Assembly (NCBI GenBank): GCA_046756445.1
Contig: JBHHWI010000086.1
Location: 1 to 13,133 of the forward strand
From: JACZWL01 sp046756445
GTDB lineage: Bacteria; Pseudomonadota; Gammaproteobacteria; Steroidobacterales; Woeseiaceae
Direction: 5' to 3'
Length of the DNA stretch: 13,133 nucleotides
Part shown: positions 7,628 to 13,133 of the stretch, piece by piece
Layout of the letters: each line of letters begins with the position of its first letter
Position numbering within the stretch: the stretch's first letter is position 1
Notes under the pieces: generated by a model
The model's input: only the letters and a program-made list of their open reading frames with translations
Database searches by the model: none
What the model was told of the DNA's origin: nothing
Made by a program: the position numbers and the translations under genes

Positions 7628-8456
7628 CCGAGATCTGTTTCAGCACGGGCCGCGTATCGGGTCGGACGCCACGCCAGATTTCGAAGGAATCGGCGGCCTG
7701 TTCGACAAGCATCCCCCAACCCATCACCGACCGTGCGGCGCCCTTCTTCGCGGCCCAGCTGCTGAACGGTGTGGGCTTCAGGCCGTACGAGAGGTCATAG
7801 CAGAAAGTCCGGTCAGTCACCGCCGAATCGGGATATGGCGCGACCTCTCCTTTGACGCCGGCCGATGTCGCATTGATAACGAGATCGAATGACGAGGTGG
7901 GGTTTATCTCCGTGAACCGGCAGGCCGTCACGGACCCCATTGCAGAAAAATGCTCCGCGAGGAGACGGGCTCTCGACAGAGTGCGGTTGGCAATCGTTAT
8001 CGAGCCGGGCCCGGTGTCGAGCAGGGGCCCGACGATGCCGCGTGTTGCGCCTCCTGCGCCGAGAATCAGGATGCTGGCGTCCTTCAGGTCCAGATCCAGG
8101 TTGACGAGCAGGTCGCGCAGGAGTCCGGAGCCGTCCGTGTTGTCACCGTGAATCTCGTCACCGCGAAATGTCAGTGTATTGATTGCGCCCGCGCTGCTGG
8201 CCGGCTCGCTCATCTGATCGACGAGCCGCACGACTTCGGTCTTGTGCGGCAATGTTACGTTGAGACCCTTACCCCCCGTGCGCTGAAACTGTCTTATCGC
8301 GACCTCGAGTTTGCCGGGAGCAACGTGCAGCAATTCGTACTGGAGATCCTGGCGGGTCTGCATGGCAAACAAGCGGTGGATGACGGGCGAGCGGCTGTGG
8401 GTGACCGGGTAGCCAATGACCCCGTACCGATCGACATCAGGGAGCTTGTTGTCCAC
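7617..8456 (-). CDS. aroE: Shikimate dehydrogenase (NADP+)
   Basis: 279 residues, the usual length for AroE. It reduces 3-dehydroshikimate to shikimate with NADPH (EC 1.1.1.25) in aromatic amino-acid synthesis. Visible motifs are THSRSPVIH (substrate serines 21 and 23), NVTLPHK (catalytic Lys72), INTL (Asn93), GDNTDG (Asp108), the NADP-binding loop GAGGATRG (133-140) and NRT (157-159), and the C-terminal GMLVEQAADSF. The start is GTG 8456. It lies only 6 bases after the hemB stop, so it is almost certainly cotranscribed with hemB. The 3' end overlaps the 3' end of gorA by 11 bases (7617-7627) on the opposite strand. No ATG near the conserved N-terminal strand YGVIGYP offers a better start. 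Confidence 0.96.
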   Translation of the reverse strand: MDNKLPDVDRYGVIGYPVTHSRSPVIHRLFAMQTRQDLQYELLHVAPGKLEVAIRQFQRTGGKGLNVTLPHKTEVVRLVDQMSEPASSAGAINTLTFRGDEIHGDNTDGSGLLRDLLVNLDLDLKDASILILGAGGATRGIVGPLLDTGPGSITIANRTLSRARLLAEHFSAMGSVTACRFTEINPTSSFDLVINATSAGVKGEVAPYPDSAVTDRTFCYDLSYGLKPTPFSSWAAKKGAARSVMGWGMLVEQAADSFEIWRGVRPDTRPVLKQISVNA

Positions 8457-8462
8457 GAGCTT

Positions 8463-9470
8463 TTAATCCGCCAGCCAGCGCGCAACCGCCAGTGAATAAT
8501 AGCTCAATATCGCGCTGGCGCCGGCACGCTTGATGCATAGCATGGCTTCGAGCGCGGCAGAACGCTCGTCGAGCCAGCCGTTGTCGCTGGCGGCTTTGAG
8601 CATCGCGTACTCGCCGCTGACCTGGTATGCAAACGTCGGAACGCCGAATTCGACGCGTACTCGCCTGATGATGTCGAGATACGGCATGGCCGGTTTCACC
8701 ATGACGAGGTCCGCCCCTTCGGCCAGATCGAGCCCGACTTCCCGCAACGCTTCGTCGCTGTTCGCCGGATCCATCTGATAACTCTTCTTGTCGCCGCCGC
8801 CGAGGCTTTCATCCGAGCCGACGGCATCGCGAAAAGGGCCGTAGAAACATGAAGCGTACTTGGCGGCATAGGCAAGAATGAGGGTGTTGCGAAAGCCACT
8901 CCTTTCGAGTTCGGCGCGTATCGCGCCGACACGACCGTCCATCATGTCCGACGGCGCGACGATATCCGCGCCCGCCCCGGCGTGAGAGGCGGCCTGTCTG
9001 ACGAGCGCTTCGATGGTTTCGTCATTCAGCACATAACCGTTCTCGTCGATGATGCCGTCCTGCCCGTGCGTCGTATAAGGATCGAGCGCAACATCGGTTA
9101 TCACGACGAGGTCGGGATGCTTGGCCTTGATGGCCGTGACGGTGCGTTGAGCCAGCCCGTCCGGGTTCGCCGATTCCCCGCCATCGAGTCTTTTGAGCGC
9201 AGGCTCGATTACCGGAAAAAGGGCCACCGCGAGGATGCCGAGGGCGACCGCCTCGTCGGTCTGCGCCAGGATGCCGTCGATGCTGTGACGCGCAATTCCC
9301 GGCATCGAGGGCACGTCCTCCGTCTTTTTTTTGCCGTCCAGCACGAACATGGGGTATATCAGGTCCGTTGCGCTCAGGCTCGACTCGGCGACCAGGCGCC
9401 GCAATGCTGCACTGCGGCGCGATCGCCGGAGCCGCGTAGAGGGGAACCGGCCTGGGACTGATTTGCTCAT
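8463..9470 (-). CDS. hemB: Porphobilinogen synthase (delta-aminolevulinic acid dehydratase), aspartate-type metal site
   Basis: 335 residues from ATG 9470, beginning MSKSVPGRFPSTRLRRSRR, the normal basic N-terminus. A longer open frame upstream has no family support and would extend into the divergent promoter region. HemB condenses two 5-aminolevulinate molecules to porphobilinogen (EC 4.2.1.24), the first shared step of tetrapyrrole synthesis. Active-site lysines are Lys204 (AYAAKYASCFYGPFR) and the Schiff-base Lys259 (MVKPAMPY). The region that carries zinc-binding cysteines in E. coli-type enzymes instead reads DVALDPYTTHGQDG, with Asp126, Asp130 and Asp138. That is the aspartate-rich type known from Pseudomonas, which does not need catalytic zinc and is Mg2+-stimulated. 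It forms an operon with aroE and diverges from the ECF sigma gene. Confidence 0.97.
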   Translation of the reverse strand: MSKSVPGRFPSTRLRRSRRSAALRRLVAESSLSATDLIYPMFVLDGKKKTEDVPSMPGIARHSIDGILAQTDEAVALGILAVALFPVIEPALKRLDGGESANPDGLAQRTVTAIKAKHPDLVVITDVALDPYTTHGQDGIIDENGYVLNDETIEALVRQAASHAGAGADIVAPSDMMDGRVGAIRAELERSGFRNTLILAYAAKYASCFYGPFRDAVGSDESLGGGDKKSYQMDPANSDEALREVGLDLAEGADLVMVKPAMPYLDIIRRVRVEFGVPTFAYQVSGEYAMLKAASDNGWLDERSAALEAMLCIKRAGASAILSYYSLAVARWLAD

Positions 9471-9591
9471 AGCGCTATCGTAATCACTGGTAATGCTTGG
9501 ATTTTCCCTGTATTTCGGTAGGGTTTCCACGCCTGAATCACATAATCGCTCGCCAGGGGTAATAATTTGCCGACTGATCAGGTCATCTCGA

Positions 9592-10107
9592 ATGAGTAGC
9601 AGTAACACAGATCTGGAGCGCAGACAGCGGTTCGATCGCCTGGTGGCTGTATGGCATCAGGATATGTATCGCTATGCCTTCTGGCTGTGCCGCGACCGGA
9701 CAATCGCTGAGGATGTCGTCCAGGAGGCGCTGCTCAGGGCCTGGAAGTCACTGGACGGGCTGCGCGAGGATCAGGCGGCGAAGCAATGGGTATTGACCAT
9801 CATTCGCCGGGAAAATGCGAGGTATTTCGAACGAAGACGACTGGACACGCTGGATATCGACGACCTGACAGCATCTCAGGCGGCGATGCTTGCCCAGAGC
9901 GCCGACTCCGATCTCGATGACGTAAGAGAAGCGATCTTCCGACTGGATGATGACTACCGCGAGCCACTCGTACTGCAGGTGTTACTCGGGCACTCGACGA
10001 AAGAGATAGCGGAGCTGATGAATATCAAGCCGGGCGCCGTACTGACCAGACTGCACCGGGCGCGAGTGAAGCTCAGGAAAGAGATTGCTGAAGACGCGAC
10101 AGTGTGA
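9592..10107 (+). CDS. ECF-type RNA polymerase sigma factor
   Basis: 171 residues from ATG 9592, with AGG about 10 bases upstream. The frame extends 33 codons further upstream but without family support. Sigma region 2 occupies about residues 13-82, with the core-binding and -10 recognition helix around AEDVVQEALLRAWKSL. Region 4 spans about 112-163, with the -35 recognition helix-turn-helix in GHSTKEIAELMNIKPGAVLTRL written as GHSTKEIAEL then IKPGAVLTRLHRARVKL. There is no long acidic or 1.1 domain, as expected for an ECF (group 4) factor. The stop codon overlaps an in-frame GTG of the next gene and sits 17 bases before its preferred ATG, so the pair is one operon. Its own promoter is not obvious; autoregulation is typical for the class but I could not find a repeated promoter. 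Confidence 0.95.
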   Translation: MSSSNTDLERRQRFDRLVAVWHQDMYRYAFWLCRDRTIAEDVVQEALLRAWKSLDGLREDQAAKQWVLTIIRRENARYFERRRLDTLDIDDLTASQAAMLAQSADSDLDDVREAIFRLDDDYREPLVLQVLLGHSTKEIAELMNIKPGAVLTRLHRARVKLRKEIAEDATV

Positions 10108-10124
10108 ACGTCGCAGGAAAGAAC

Positions 10125-10850
10125 ATGAACTGTGAGGACTATAGAGAGGCGATAGCTGCGAATCCGTTGGAGACGTTCGACGGCGGCGCGCAGCACGCGG
10201 CCGGCTGTGCGTCCTGCAGCGGCTACAAGGCACAATTGCAGGCCCTGGATGCAAGGATTGCGGCGGCGCTGGCCATCGATGTGCCGAAACTCGAAATGCC
10301 GGTGCTGCCGGCGATAACAGGCCGGGACAATGTCATCGGGCTGGGATCGCGGCGGCCGATCAGGTGGACGACCCCGACCTGGGTCGGCCTCGCAGCCAGC
10401 GTGGTTCTCGCAACGGTTATCGGTGTGCGATTCGTCAACACGGACTCGCATTCGGGAACGGTGGCCGAACAGGTAGTTGCGCACCTTGACCACGAGCCGC
10501 AGGCGCTCAAGCTTCCGGATGAAGCCGTATCGGACCGCAGGCTCTACTCGGTCGTGCGGCCGGCCCTGGCGACCCTGGATCGCGAGCTAGGCCTGATTAC
10601 CTATGCGAGGAGTTGCGAGATCAATGGTAAGGAAGTCCCGCACCTCGTCATACAGGGTGAGAGAGGGCCCGTCACGATTCTGCTAATGCCCCACGAGATG
10701 ATCGACACGCCGATACCGCTGGATGGGGTGAGTATCGAAGGCGTCATCCTCCCGGTCGGCGACGGCAGCATTGCGATCATCGGCGATCGCGGGGAGCCGA
10801 TCGATAGGCTGAAAACACGGGTCAAGGAAACGATTCACTGGAGTATTTAG
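10125..10850 (+). CDS. Anti-sigma factor with N-terminal zinc-finger motif, DUF3379-like
   Basis: 241 residues from ATG 10125, chosen because AGGA sits 6 bases upstream; a GTG at 10104 overlapping the sigma stop is the alternative. The cytoplasmic N-terminus has Cys3 and HAAGCASC (His24, Cys28, Cys31), the HxxxCxxC zinc-binding anti-sigma (ZAS) pattern. A single membrane helix at about 84-104 (TPTWVGLAASVVLATVIG) separates it from a periplasmic domain of about 135 residues. The opening MNCEDYRE, the ALDARIAAAL helix and the VSIEGVILPVGDGSIAIIG tail resemble the DUF3379 family found beside ECF sigma factors. It probably holds the adjacent sigma factor at the membrane. The signal it senses is not visible; the zinc/cysteine group makes a thiol or metal signal plausible. 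The family name is from memory, so moderate. Confidence 0.87.
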   Translation: MNCEDYREAIAANPLETFDGGAQHAAGCASCSGYKAQLQALDARIAAALAIDVPKLEMPVLPAITGRDNVIGLGSRRPIRWTTPTWVGLAASVVLATVIGVRFVNTDSHSGTVAEQVVAHLDHEPQALKLPDEAVSDRRLYSVVRPALATLDRELGLITYARSCEINGKEVPHLVIQGERGPVTILLMPHEMIDTPIPLDGVSIEGVILPVGDGSIAIIGDRGEPIDRLKTRVKETIHWSI

Positions 10851-10853
10851 GAG

Positions 10854-10919
10854 AAGGGTGTCAGGTAGTTGTCCTTTTTCCTTTTGGGGGGTGTCACGAA
10901 TTGAAACCTGACACCTTTT
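10854..10919. repeat. REP-like imperfect palindrome (GGTGTCAGGT / ACCTGACACC)
   Basis: Perfect arms GGTGTCAGGT (10857-10866) and ACCTGACACC (10906-10915) are extended by A-T, A-T and G-T pairs outward to 10854 and 10918. The 39-base loop contains a second copy of GGTGTCA (10890-10896), which can pair alternatively with TGACACC (10909-10915). The right side runs into TTTT. This looks like the REP-type palindromes scattered by RAYT (REP-associated tyrosine) transposases in many gammaproteobacteria. It separates the anti-sigma stop from the HvfA-like gene and might also attenuate read-through. Confidence 0.6.
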
Positions 10920-10945
10920 ACATTGACCAGAGGTAGGAGATTGAA

Positions 10946-11359
10946 ATGTCTGAAAAGAAAGTAGCAAAACCTGTGGCGCTGGCAGTCGGTATCGCCCTGG
11001 CCGGCTCGTTTGCGGCGATTGAAACCGCAAGCGCCGCCGAAACGGGTGCAAACCCGTTTGCGATGACGTCACTGACGGTTGCATACATGCTCGGTGAGGG
11101 CGAAGGCAGCTGTGGCGAAGGCAAGTGCGGCGGCGACAAGGAAGGTGGTGAAGGCAGTTGCGGCGGCGACAAGGAAGGCGGTGAAGGTAGTTGCGGCGGC
11201 GATAAGGAAGGCGAAGGCAGCTGTGGCGGCGACAAGGAAGGCGAAGGCAAATGTGGCGGCGACAAGGAAGGCGAAGGCAGTTGTGGCGGCGACAAGGGCG
11301 AGGAAGGCAAGGGCGAAGAAGGCAAGTGCGGCGAAGGCAAATGCGGAGGAGCCGCATAA
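10946..11359 (+). CDS. HvfA-like RiPP precursor with nine EG(S/K)CG motifs (putative copper-binding peptide)
   Basis: 137 residues from ATG 10946, with AGGAG 6 bases upstream. The N-terminus is a Sec signal peptide (hydrophobic AVGIALAGSFAAIE, cleavage likely at TASA/AE near residue 30). It is followed by ANPFAMTSLTVAYML, typical of the HvfA family. The rest is a Gly/Glu/Lys/Asp repeat with cysteines at 56, 61, 72, 83, 93, 103, 113, 128 and 133, every one in EG-S/K-CG context (five Ser, four Lys) and none elsewhere. In Haemophilus HvfA, MNIO enzyme HvfB with HvfC modifies the Cys of EGKCG motifs to oxazolone/thioamide groups that bind copper. No maturase gene is in the window. Sigma and anti-sigma genes lie just upstream and a strong terminator lies downstream. 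Whether it is modified and copper-binding is inference. Confidence 0.88.
   Translation: MSEKKVAKPVALAVGIALAGSFAAIETASAAETGANPFAMTSLTVAYMLGEGEGSCGEGKCGGDKEGGEGSCGGDKEGGEGSCGGDKEGEGSCGGDKEGEGKCGGDKEGEGSCGGDKGEEGKGEEGKCGEGKCGGAA
11129..11284 (+). repeat. In-frame tandem repeat (33/30 bp) inside the HvfA-like gene
   Basis: Five head-to-tail units of 33, 33, 30, 30 and 30 bases encode GGDKEGGEGSC (twice), then GGDKEGEGSC, GGDKEGEGKC and GGDKEGEGSC. The DNA units are nearly identical (GGCGGCGACAAGGAAGGC core, with synonymous and Ser/Lys changes), so the block arose by recent duplication and could vary in copy number. It is coding, not spacer-separated. Confidence 0.85.
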
Positions 11360-11392
11360 GACTCGAGTACTTGTTTGAGTGCGCCAATCGAG

Positions 11393-11422
11393 AAGGCCCG
11401 CGGTTTTCCCGCGGGCCTTTTT
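11393..11422 (+). terminator. Rho-independent terminator after the HvfA-like gene
   Basis: An 11-bp perfect GC-rich stem, AAGGCCCGCGG (11393-11403) with CCGCGGGCCTT (11409-11419), has a 5-base loop and runs directly into TTTTT (11418-11422). It lies 34 bases after the HvfA-like stop codon and ends that transcription unit. Confidence 0.93.
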
Positions 11423-11522
11423 ATTCGGGCACTAAAGATCAATTCGCACCGATTGTTACCGTAATAGTTGCGCTTCGGGCGAATTGGGGCATTTTTTATT
11501 GTCCTGATGACAGGAACAGAAT

Positions 11523-11589
11523 GGGGTCAGAGCCCTTTCCCCCTATTATGCTGATTATCGTTGCGTAGCAAGAAAAGGGCTCTGACCCC
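11523..11589. repeat. REP-like palindrome (GGGGTCAGAGCCCTTT / AAAGGGCTCTGACCCC)
   Basis: A perfect 16-bp inverted repeat: left arm 11523-11538, right arm 11574-11589, with a 35-base loop. The GGGGTCAGAGCCC core is the familiar consensus of a REP/RAYT-type element found in many proteobacterial genomes. It lies in the gap before tag and differs in sequence from the palindrome at 10854-10919. No transposase gene is attached. Confidence 0.7.
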
Positions 11590-11610
11590 TTTATTGACAA
11601 GAGGATGAAA

Positions 11611-12204
11611 ATGGCCGGAAAAATCGTACGCTGCGCCTGGGCAGGCGAGTCGAGCCTGCCGTATATCGAGTATCACGACAGGGAATGGGGCGTTCCCGTC
11701 TGGGACGACCGGACTCAATTCGAGTTTCTGATACTCGAAGGCGCGCAGGCCGGCCTGAGCTGGTCGACGATACTCAACAAGCGCGACGGCTACCGAAAAA
11801 ACTTCGCTGACTTCGACGCAGAGAAAGTCGCGAGATTCACGAAGAAACGAATCGAAAGGATCCTTCAGGATCCGAGCGTTGTCAGGAACAAGCTGAAGGT
11901 CAACGGGGCTGTCAGGAACGCCAGGGCGTTTCTGAGGGTTCAGGAGGAATTCGACGGCTTTTGCAACTACATCTGGCAGTTCGTGGGCGGGAAACCGAAG
12001 CAAAACAGGTTTCTGAGCGACGCCGATATTCCCGCGACCTCTCCCGAATCGGATGCGATGAGCAAGGACCTGAAAATGCGCGGCTTCACGTTTGTGGGCA
12101 GCACGATCATGTACGCGCACATGCAGGCCACAGGGATGGTCAACGACCATGTGGTGGGCTGCTTTCGTTACGAGGAATGCGCCGCCTTGGCAAAAAAGCG
12201 ATAA
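11611..12204 (+). CDS. tag: DNA-3-methyladenine glycosylase I
   Basis: 197 residues from ATG 11611, which has GAGG 6 bases upstream; the ATG two codons earlier (11605) is too close to that GAGG. Tag excises N3-methyladenine in base-excision repair (EC 3.2.2.20). The zinc-snap ligands are all present: Cys8 (VRCAW), His22 (YHDREWG), His180 and Cys184 (NDHVVGC). Other family landmarks are LEGAQAGLSW, IWQFVGGKP and MRGFTFVGSTIMYAHMQATG, which carry the base-recognition residues. Length matches the family (about 190). It is preceded by the REP-like palindrome with no clear promoter of its own, and followed by a membrane-protein gene 45 bases on. The function is chromosomal housekeeping and unlinked to the HvfA-like gene upstream, which has its own terminator. 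Confidence 0.97.
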   Translation: MAGKIVRCAWAGESSLPYIEYHDREWGVPVWDDRTQFEFLILEGAQAGLSWSTILNKRDGYRKNFADFDAEKVARFTKKRIERILQDPSVVRNKLKVNGAVRNARAFLRVQEEFDGFCNYIWQFVGGKPKQNRFLSDADIPATSPESDAMSKDLKMRGFTFVGSTIMYAHMQATGMVNDHVVGCFRYEECAALAKKR

Positions 12205-12249
12205 TCGCGCCATATCCCGCAAACAAGAATAAATAAGAAGGGGGCTCAC

Positions 12250-12687
12250 ATGTCGGAACAGTCGGTTGGCGGCCCGCCGCGGTCGTTCCTGATCATCAGT
12301 ATTGCCGCGCTTGCCTGGAACCTGTTCGGGGTCATGTCCTACGTCATGCATGTCACCATCAGCCCGGAGGCCCTGGCAGAGATGTCGGAAGCCGAGCGGG
12401 CCTTGTACGAGACCTTGCCGGCGTGGGTAACGGGTGCGTTTGCCATCGCCGTTTTCAGCGGTGTACTCGGTTGCGTGGCGCTGCTCTGGAGAAAGGCATG
12501 GGCCGTGTCGCTGTTCGCGATTTCGCTGGTTGCCGTCATCGCGCAGTTCGGGTTCTGGCTGTTCGTAGCCGACGCGATCGGGGTCTACGGCGCTCGGGCC
12601 GTATTCATGCCGCTGCTGGTGACCGTGATCGCGATATTCCTGGTCTGGTACGCTCGCGACGCTCGGAACAAGGGCTGGCTAAGCTAG
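12250..12687 (+). CDS. Small membrane protein with four predicted helices
   Basis: 145 residues, starting with a short polar N-terminus. It has four predicted membrane spans, at about residues 12-33 (SFLIISIAALAWNLFGVM), 60-80, 84-105 and 115-133. The segment between helix 1 and helix 2 is extracytoplasmic or cytoplasmic and carries ISPEALAEMSEAERALYE. I recall this WNLFGV...PEALA...AERALYE...WVTGAFAIAVF pattern from small uncharacterised proteins that are sometimes annotated as 'sugar transporter', an unsupported label. No charged residue suggests a transport site. GAAGGGG lies about 6 bases before the ATG, a strong ribosome-binding site. It follows tag by 45 bases in the same direction and may be cotranscribed with it. 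The intergenic region after it carries the feoA promoter. Function unknown. Confidence 0.82.
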   Translation: MSEQSVGGPPRSFLIISIAALAWNLFGVMSYVMHVTISPEALAEMSEAERALYETLPAWVTGAFAIAVFSGVLGCVALLWRKAWAVSLFAISLVAVIAQFGFWLFVADAIGVYGARAVFMPLLVTVIAIFLVWYARDARNKGWLS

Positions 12688-12742
12688 GACAATCAGCCGC
12701 GACTTGCCGGGCAGGGCTTATGTAAATAGGCACATTCCCGTA

Positions 12743-12771
12743 TTGTCATCGCAAATGCGAATCGTTATCAT
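12743..12771 (+). promoter_or_regulatory. Predicted sigma-70 promoter of feoAB
   Basis: TTGTCA (12743-12748) and TATCAT (12766-12771) are separated by exactly 17 bases. Each differs from the sigma-70 consensus by one base. The start of feoA lies about 46 bases downstream of the -10 box. The Fur-type box overlaps the spacer and the -10 element. Confidence 0.65.
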
Positions 12772-12777
12772 TTGCGA
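12749..12777. promoter_or_regulatory. Fur box (iron-responsive operator) overlapping the feoA promoter
   Basis: The 19 bases at 12751-12769 match 14 positions of the classical Fur box. The site sits in a perfect 9-bp inverted repeat, TCGCAAATG (12749-12757) with CATTTGCGA (12769-12777), around an 11-base centre. Fur-Fe bound here would cover the -10 element and block transcription, which fits iron-repressed expression of ferrous uptake genes. Confidence 0.8.
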
Positions 12778-12816
12778 CCAGATGGCAAGTAGCGGAAATT
12801 CAAGGGTTTGGAGACA

Positions 12817-13053
12817 GTGACGCTCGCATCACTACAGCGTGGACAGAAAGGCATCATCCGGGCGATCGACACGGCAGATCCCATGGTGCAAAGGCTCATG
12901 GTCCTCGGGCTGGTCGAAGGGGCCGAGGTAGAGCACTGCAGTTCGGCTATCGGCGGCGATCCGCTCGAATTCCGGCTTTTCGGCAACGCGATTTCGCTAC
13001 GCAAAGAGCACGCCCGGCATTTCACGGTGTCCCCGCTCCCAAACGGTGGCTAG
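12817..13053 (+). CDS. feoA: Ferrous iron transport protein A (FeoA)
   Basis: 78 residues from GTG 12817 (GGAG 3 bases and AAGGG 10 bases upstream). The alternative TTG at 12808 would add three residues. A single SH3-like FeoA domain is visible: LASLQRGQKGIIRAI, then RLMVLGLVEGAEVE, then GGDPLEFRLFGNAISLRKEHA. FeoA is a small cytoplasmic partner needed for FeoB-mediated Fe2+ uptake. The stop codon (13051-13053) overlaps the predicted feoB start by 8 bases, so the two are coupled. A Fur-type operator and promoter lie upstream. Length matches the family (75-85). Start choice is uncertain by three codons. Confidence 0.93.
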   Translation: MTLASLQRGQKGIIRAIDTADPMVQRLMVLGLVEGAEVEHCSSAIGGDPLEFRLFGNAISLRKEHARHFTVSPLPNGG

Positions 13054-13133
13054 CCCCAGCGTAACCCGTGTCTCAGTCGACCAGATAACTGTAAGCCGGC
13101 GACCGTCCGCCAGCATCGCGGTTGTCGGTAATC
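13046..13133 (+). CDS. feoB: FeoB ferrous iron permease, N-terminus only (runs off window)
   Basis: The frame beginning GTG 13046 stays open to the edge. It reads M-A-S-P-S-V-T-R-V-S-V-D-Q-I-T-V, then SRRPSASIAVVGN at the very end. IAVVGN is the strand leading into the G1 P-loop (GNPNxGKT/S) of the FeoB GTPase domain. Bases beyond 13133 should encode PN-GK. It overlaps feoA by 8 bases and has no Shine-Dalgarno, so translation is probably coupled. The position directly after feoA and the GTPase strand support FeoB. The true start may differ, but no ATG or TTG in frame is available nearby; only 29 residues are seen. Confidence 0.85.
   Translation, partial: MASPSVTRVSVDQITVSRRPSASIAVVGN

Noticed and set aside
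9471..9591. Upstream extensions of hemB (minus) and of the ECF sigma gene (plus) into their shared gap
   Set aside because: Neither extension has family support. HemB and ECF factors of normal length start at 9470 and 9592. No convincing -10/-35 pair was found in the gap.
11129..11284. Regular 30-33 bp repeats that could look like a CRISPR array
   Set aside because: Units are directly adjacent with no unique spacers, are in frame, and encode the EG(S/K)CG protein.
10918..11442. Long minus-strand reading frames opposite the HvfA-like gene, rich in Pro/Ser/Leu or Arg/Cys repeats
   Set aside because: These are mirror images of the repeated plus-strand coding sequence. The plus-strand frame has a signal peptide, an ideal Shine-Dalgarno and family motifs.
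11440..11486. CAATTCGC / GCGAATTG inverted repeat followed by a T-rich stretch
   Set aside because: Only 8 bp with a 31-base loop, and it sits after a much stronger terminator. I could not assign a role.

Overview
The window reads as ordinary, gene-dense chromosome of a high-GC gammaproteobacterium. I see no tRNA, rRNA, CRISPR array or complete mobile element. The gene families suggest a free-living, possibly marine-sediment lineage such as a Woeseiaceae-like or Chromatiales-like group: PrlC, glutathione reductase, an Asp-type HemB, a DUF6491-like lipoprotein, a DUF3379-like anti-sigma factor and two REP-like palindromes. That placement is inference from memory of families, not a search.

Left part (1-3302). 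The window opens inside the 3' end of a proline-racemase-family gene. Its second catalytic cysteine is replaced by threonine, as in trans-3-hydroxy-L-proline dehydratases. It ends in a probable intrinsic terminator facing a DUF6491-like lipoprotein on the other strand. A second lipoprotein lies upstream of that one. A four-helix membrane protein then diverges from it and converges on an HD-domain phosphohydrolase whose metal motifs resemble class I cyclic-nucleotide phosphodiesterases.

Centre (3433-9470). On the minus strand, oligopeptidase A (prlC) overlaps exodeoxyribonuclease III by 4 bases (ATGA). Glutathione reductase diverges from prlC and converges, with an 11-base overlap, on the hemB-aroE pair (haem and shikimate pathways).

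Right part (9592-13133). This is the most interesting stretch. An ECF sigma factor and its zinc-finger-type membrane anti-sigma factor are followed by a small secreted precursor of the HvfA class, with nine EG(S/K)CG motifs. Such precursors are substrates of multinuclear iron oxidases (MNIO, DUF692) and become copper-binding peptides. No maturase gene is next to it, so it looks like an orphan RiPP precursor. It sits between two different REP-like palindromes and has a clean terminator. Then come 3-methyladenine DNA glycosylase I (tag), a small four-helix membrane protein, and a Fur-type box overlapping a sigma-70 promoter in front of feoA. The start of feoB overlaps the feoA stop and runs off the right edge.

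Working together: sigma factor, anti-sigma factor and HvfA-like precursor may form one envelope or metal-stress circuit (inference). feoAB gives Fur-controlled ferrous iron uptake. Glutathione reductase, ExoIII and Tag are redox and DNA-repair housekeeping genes. No gene-free stretch reaches 300 bases.
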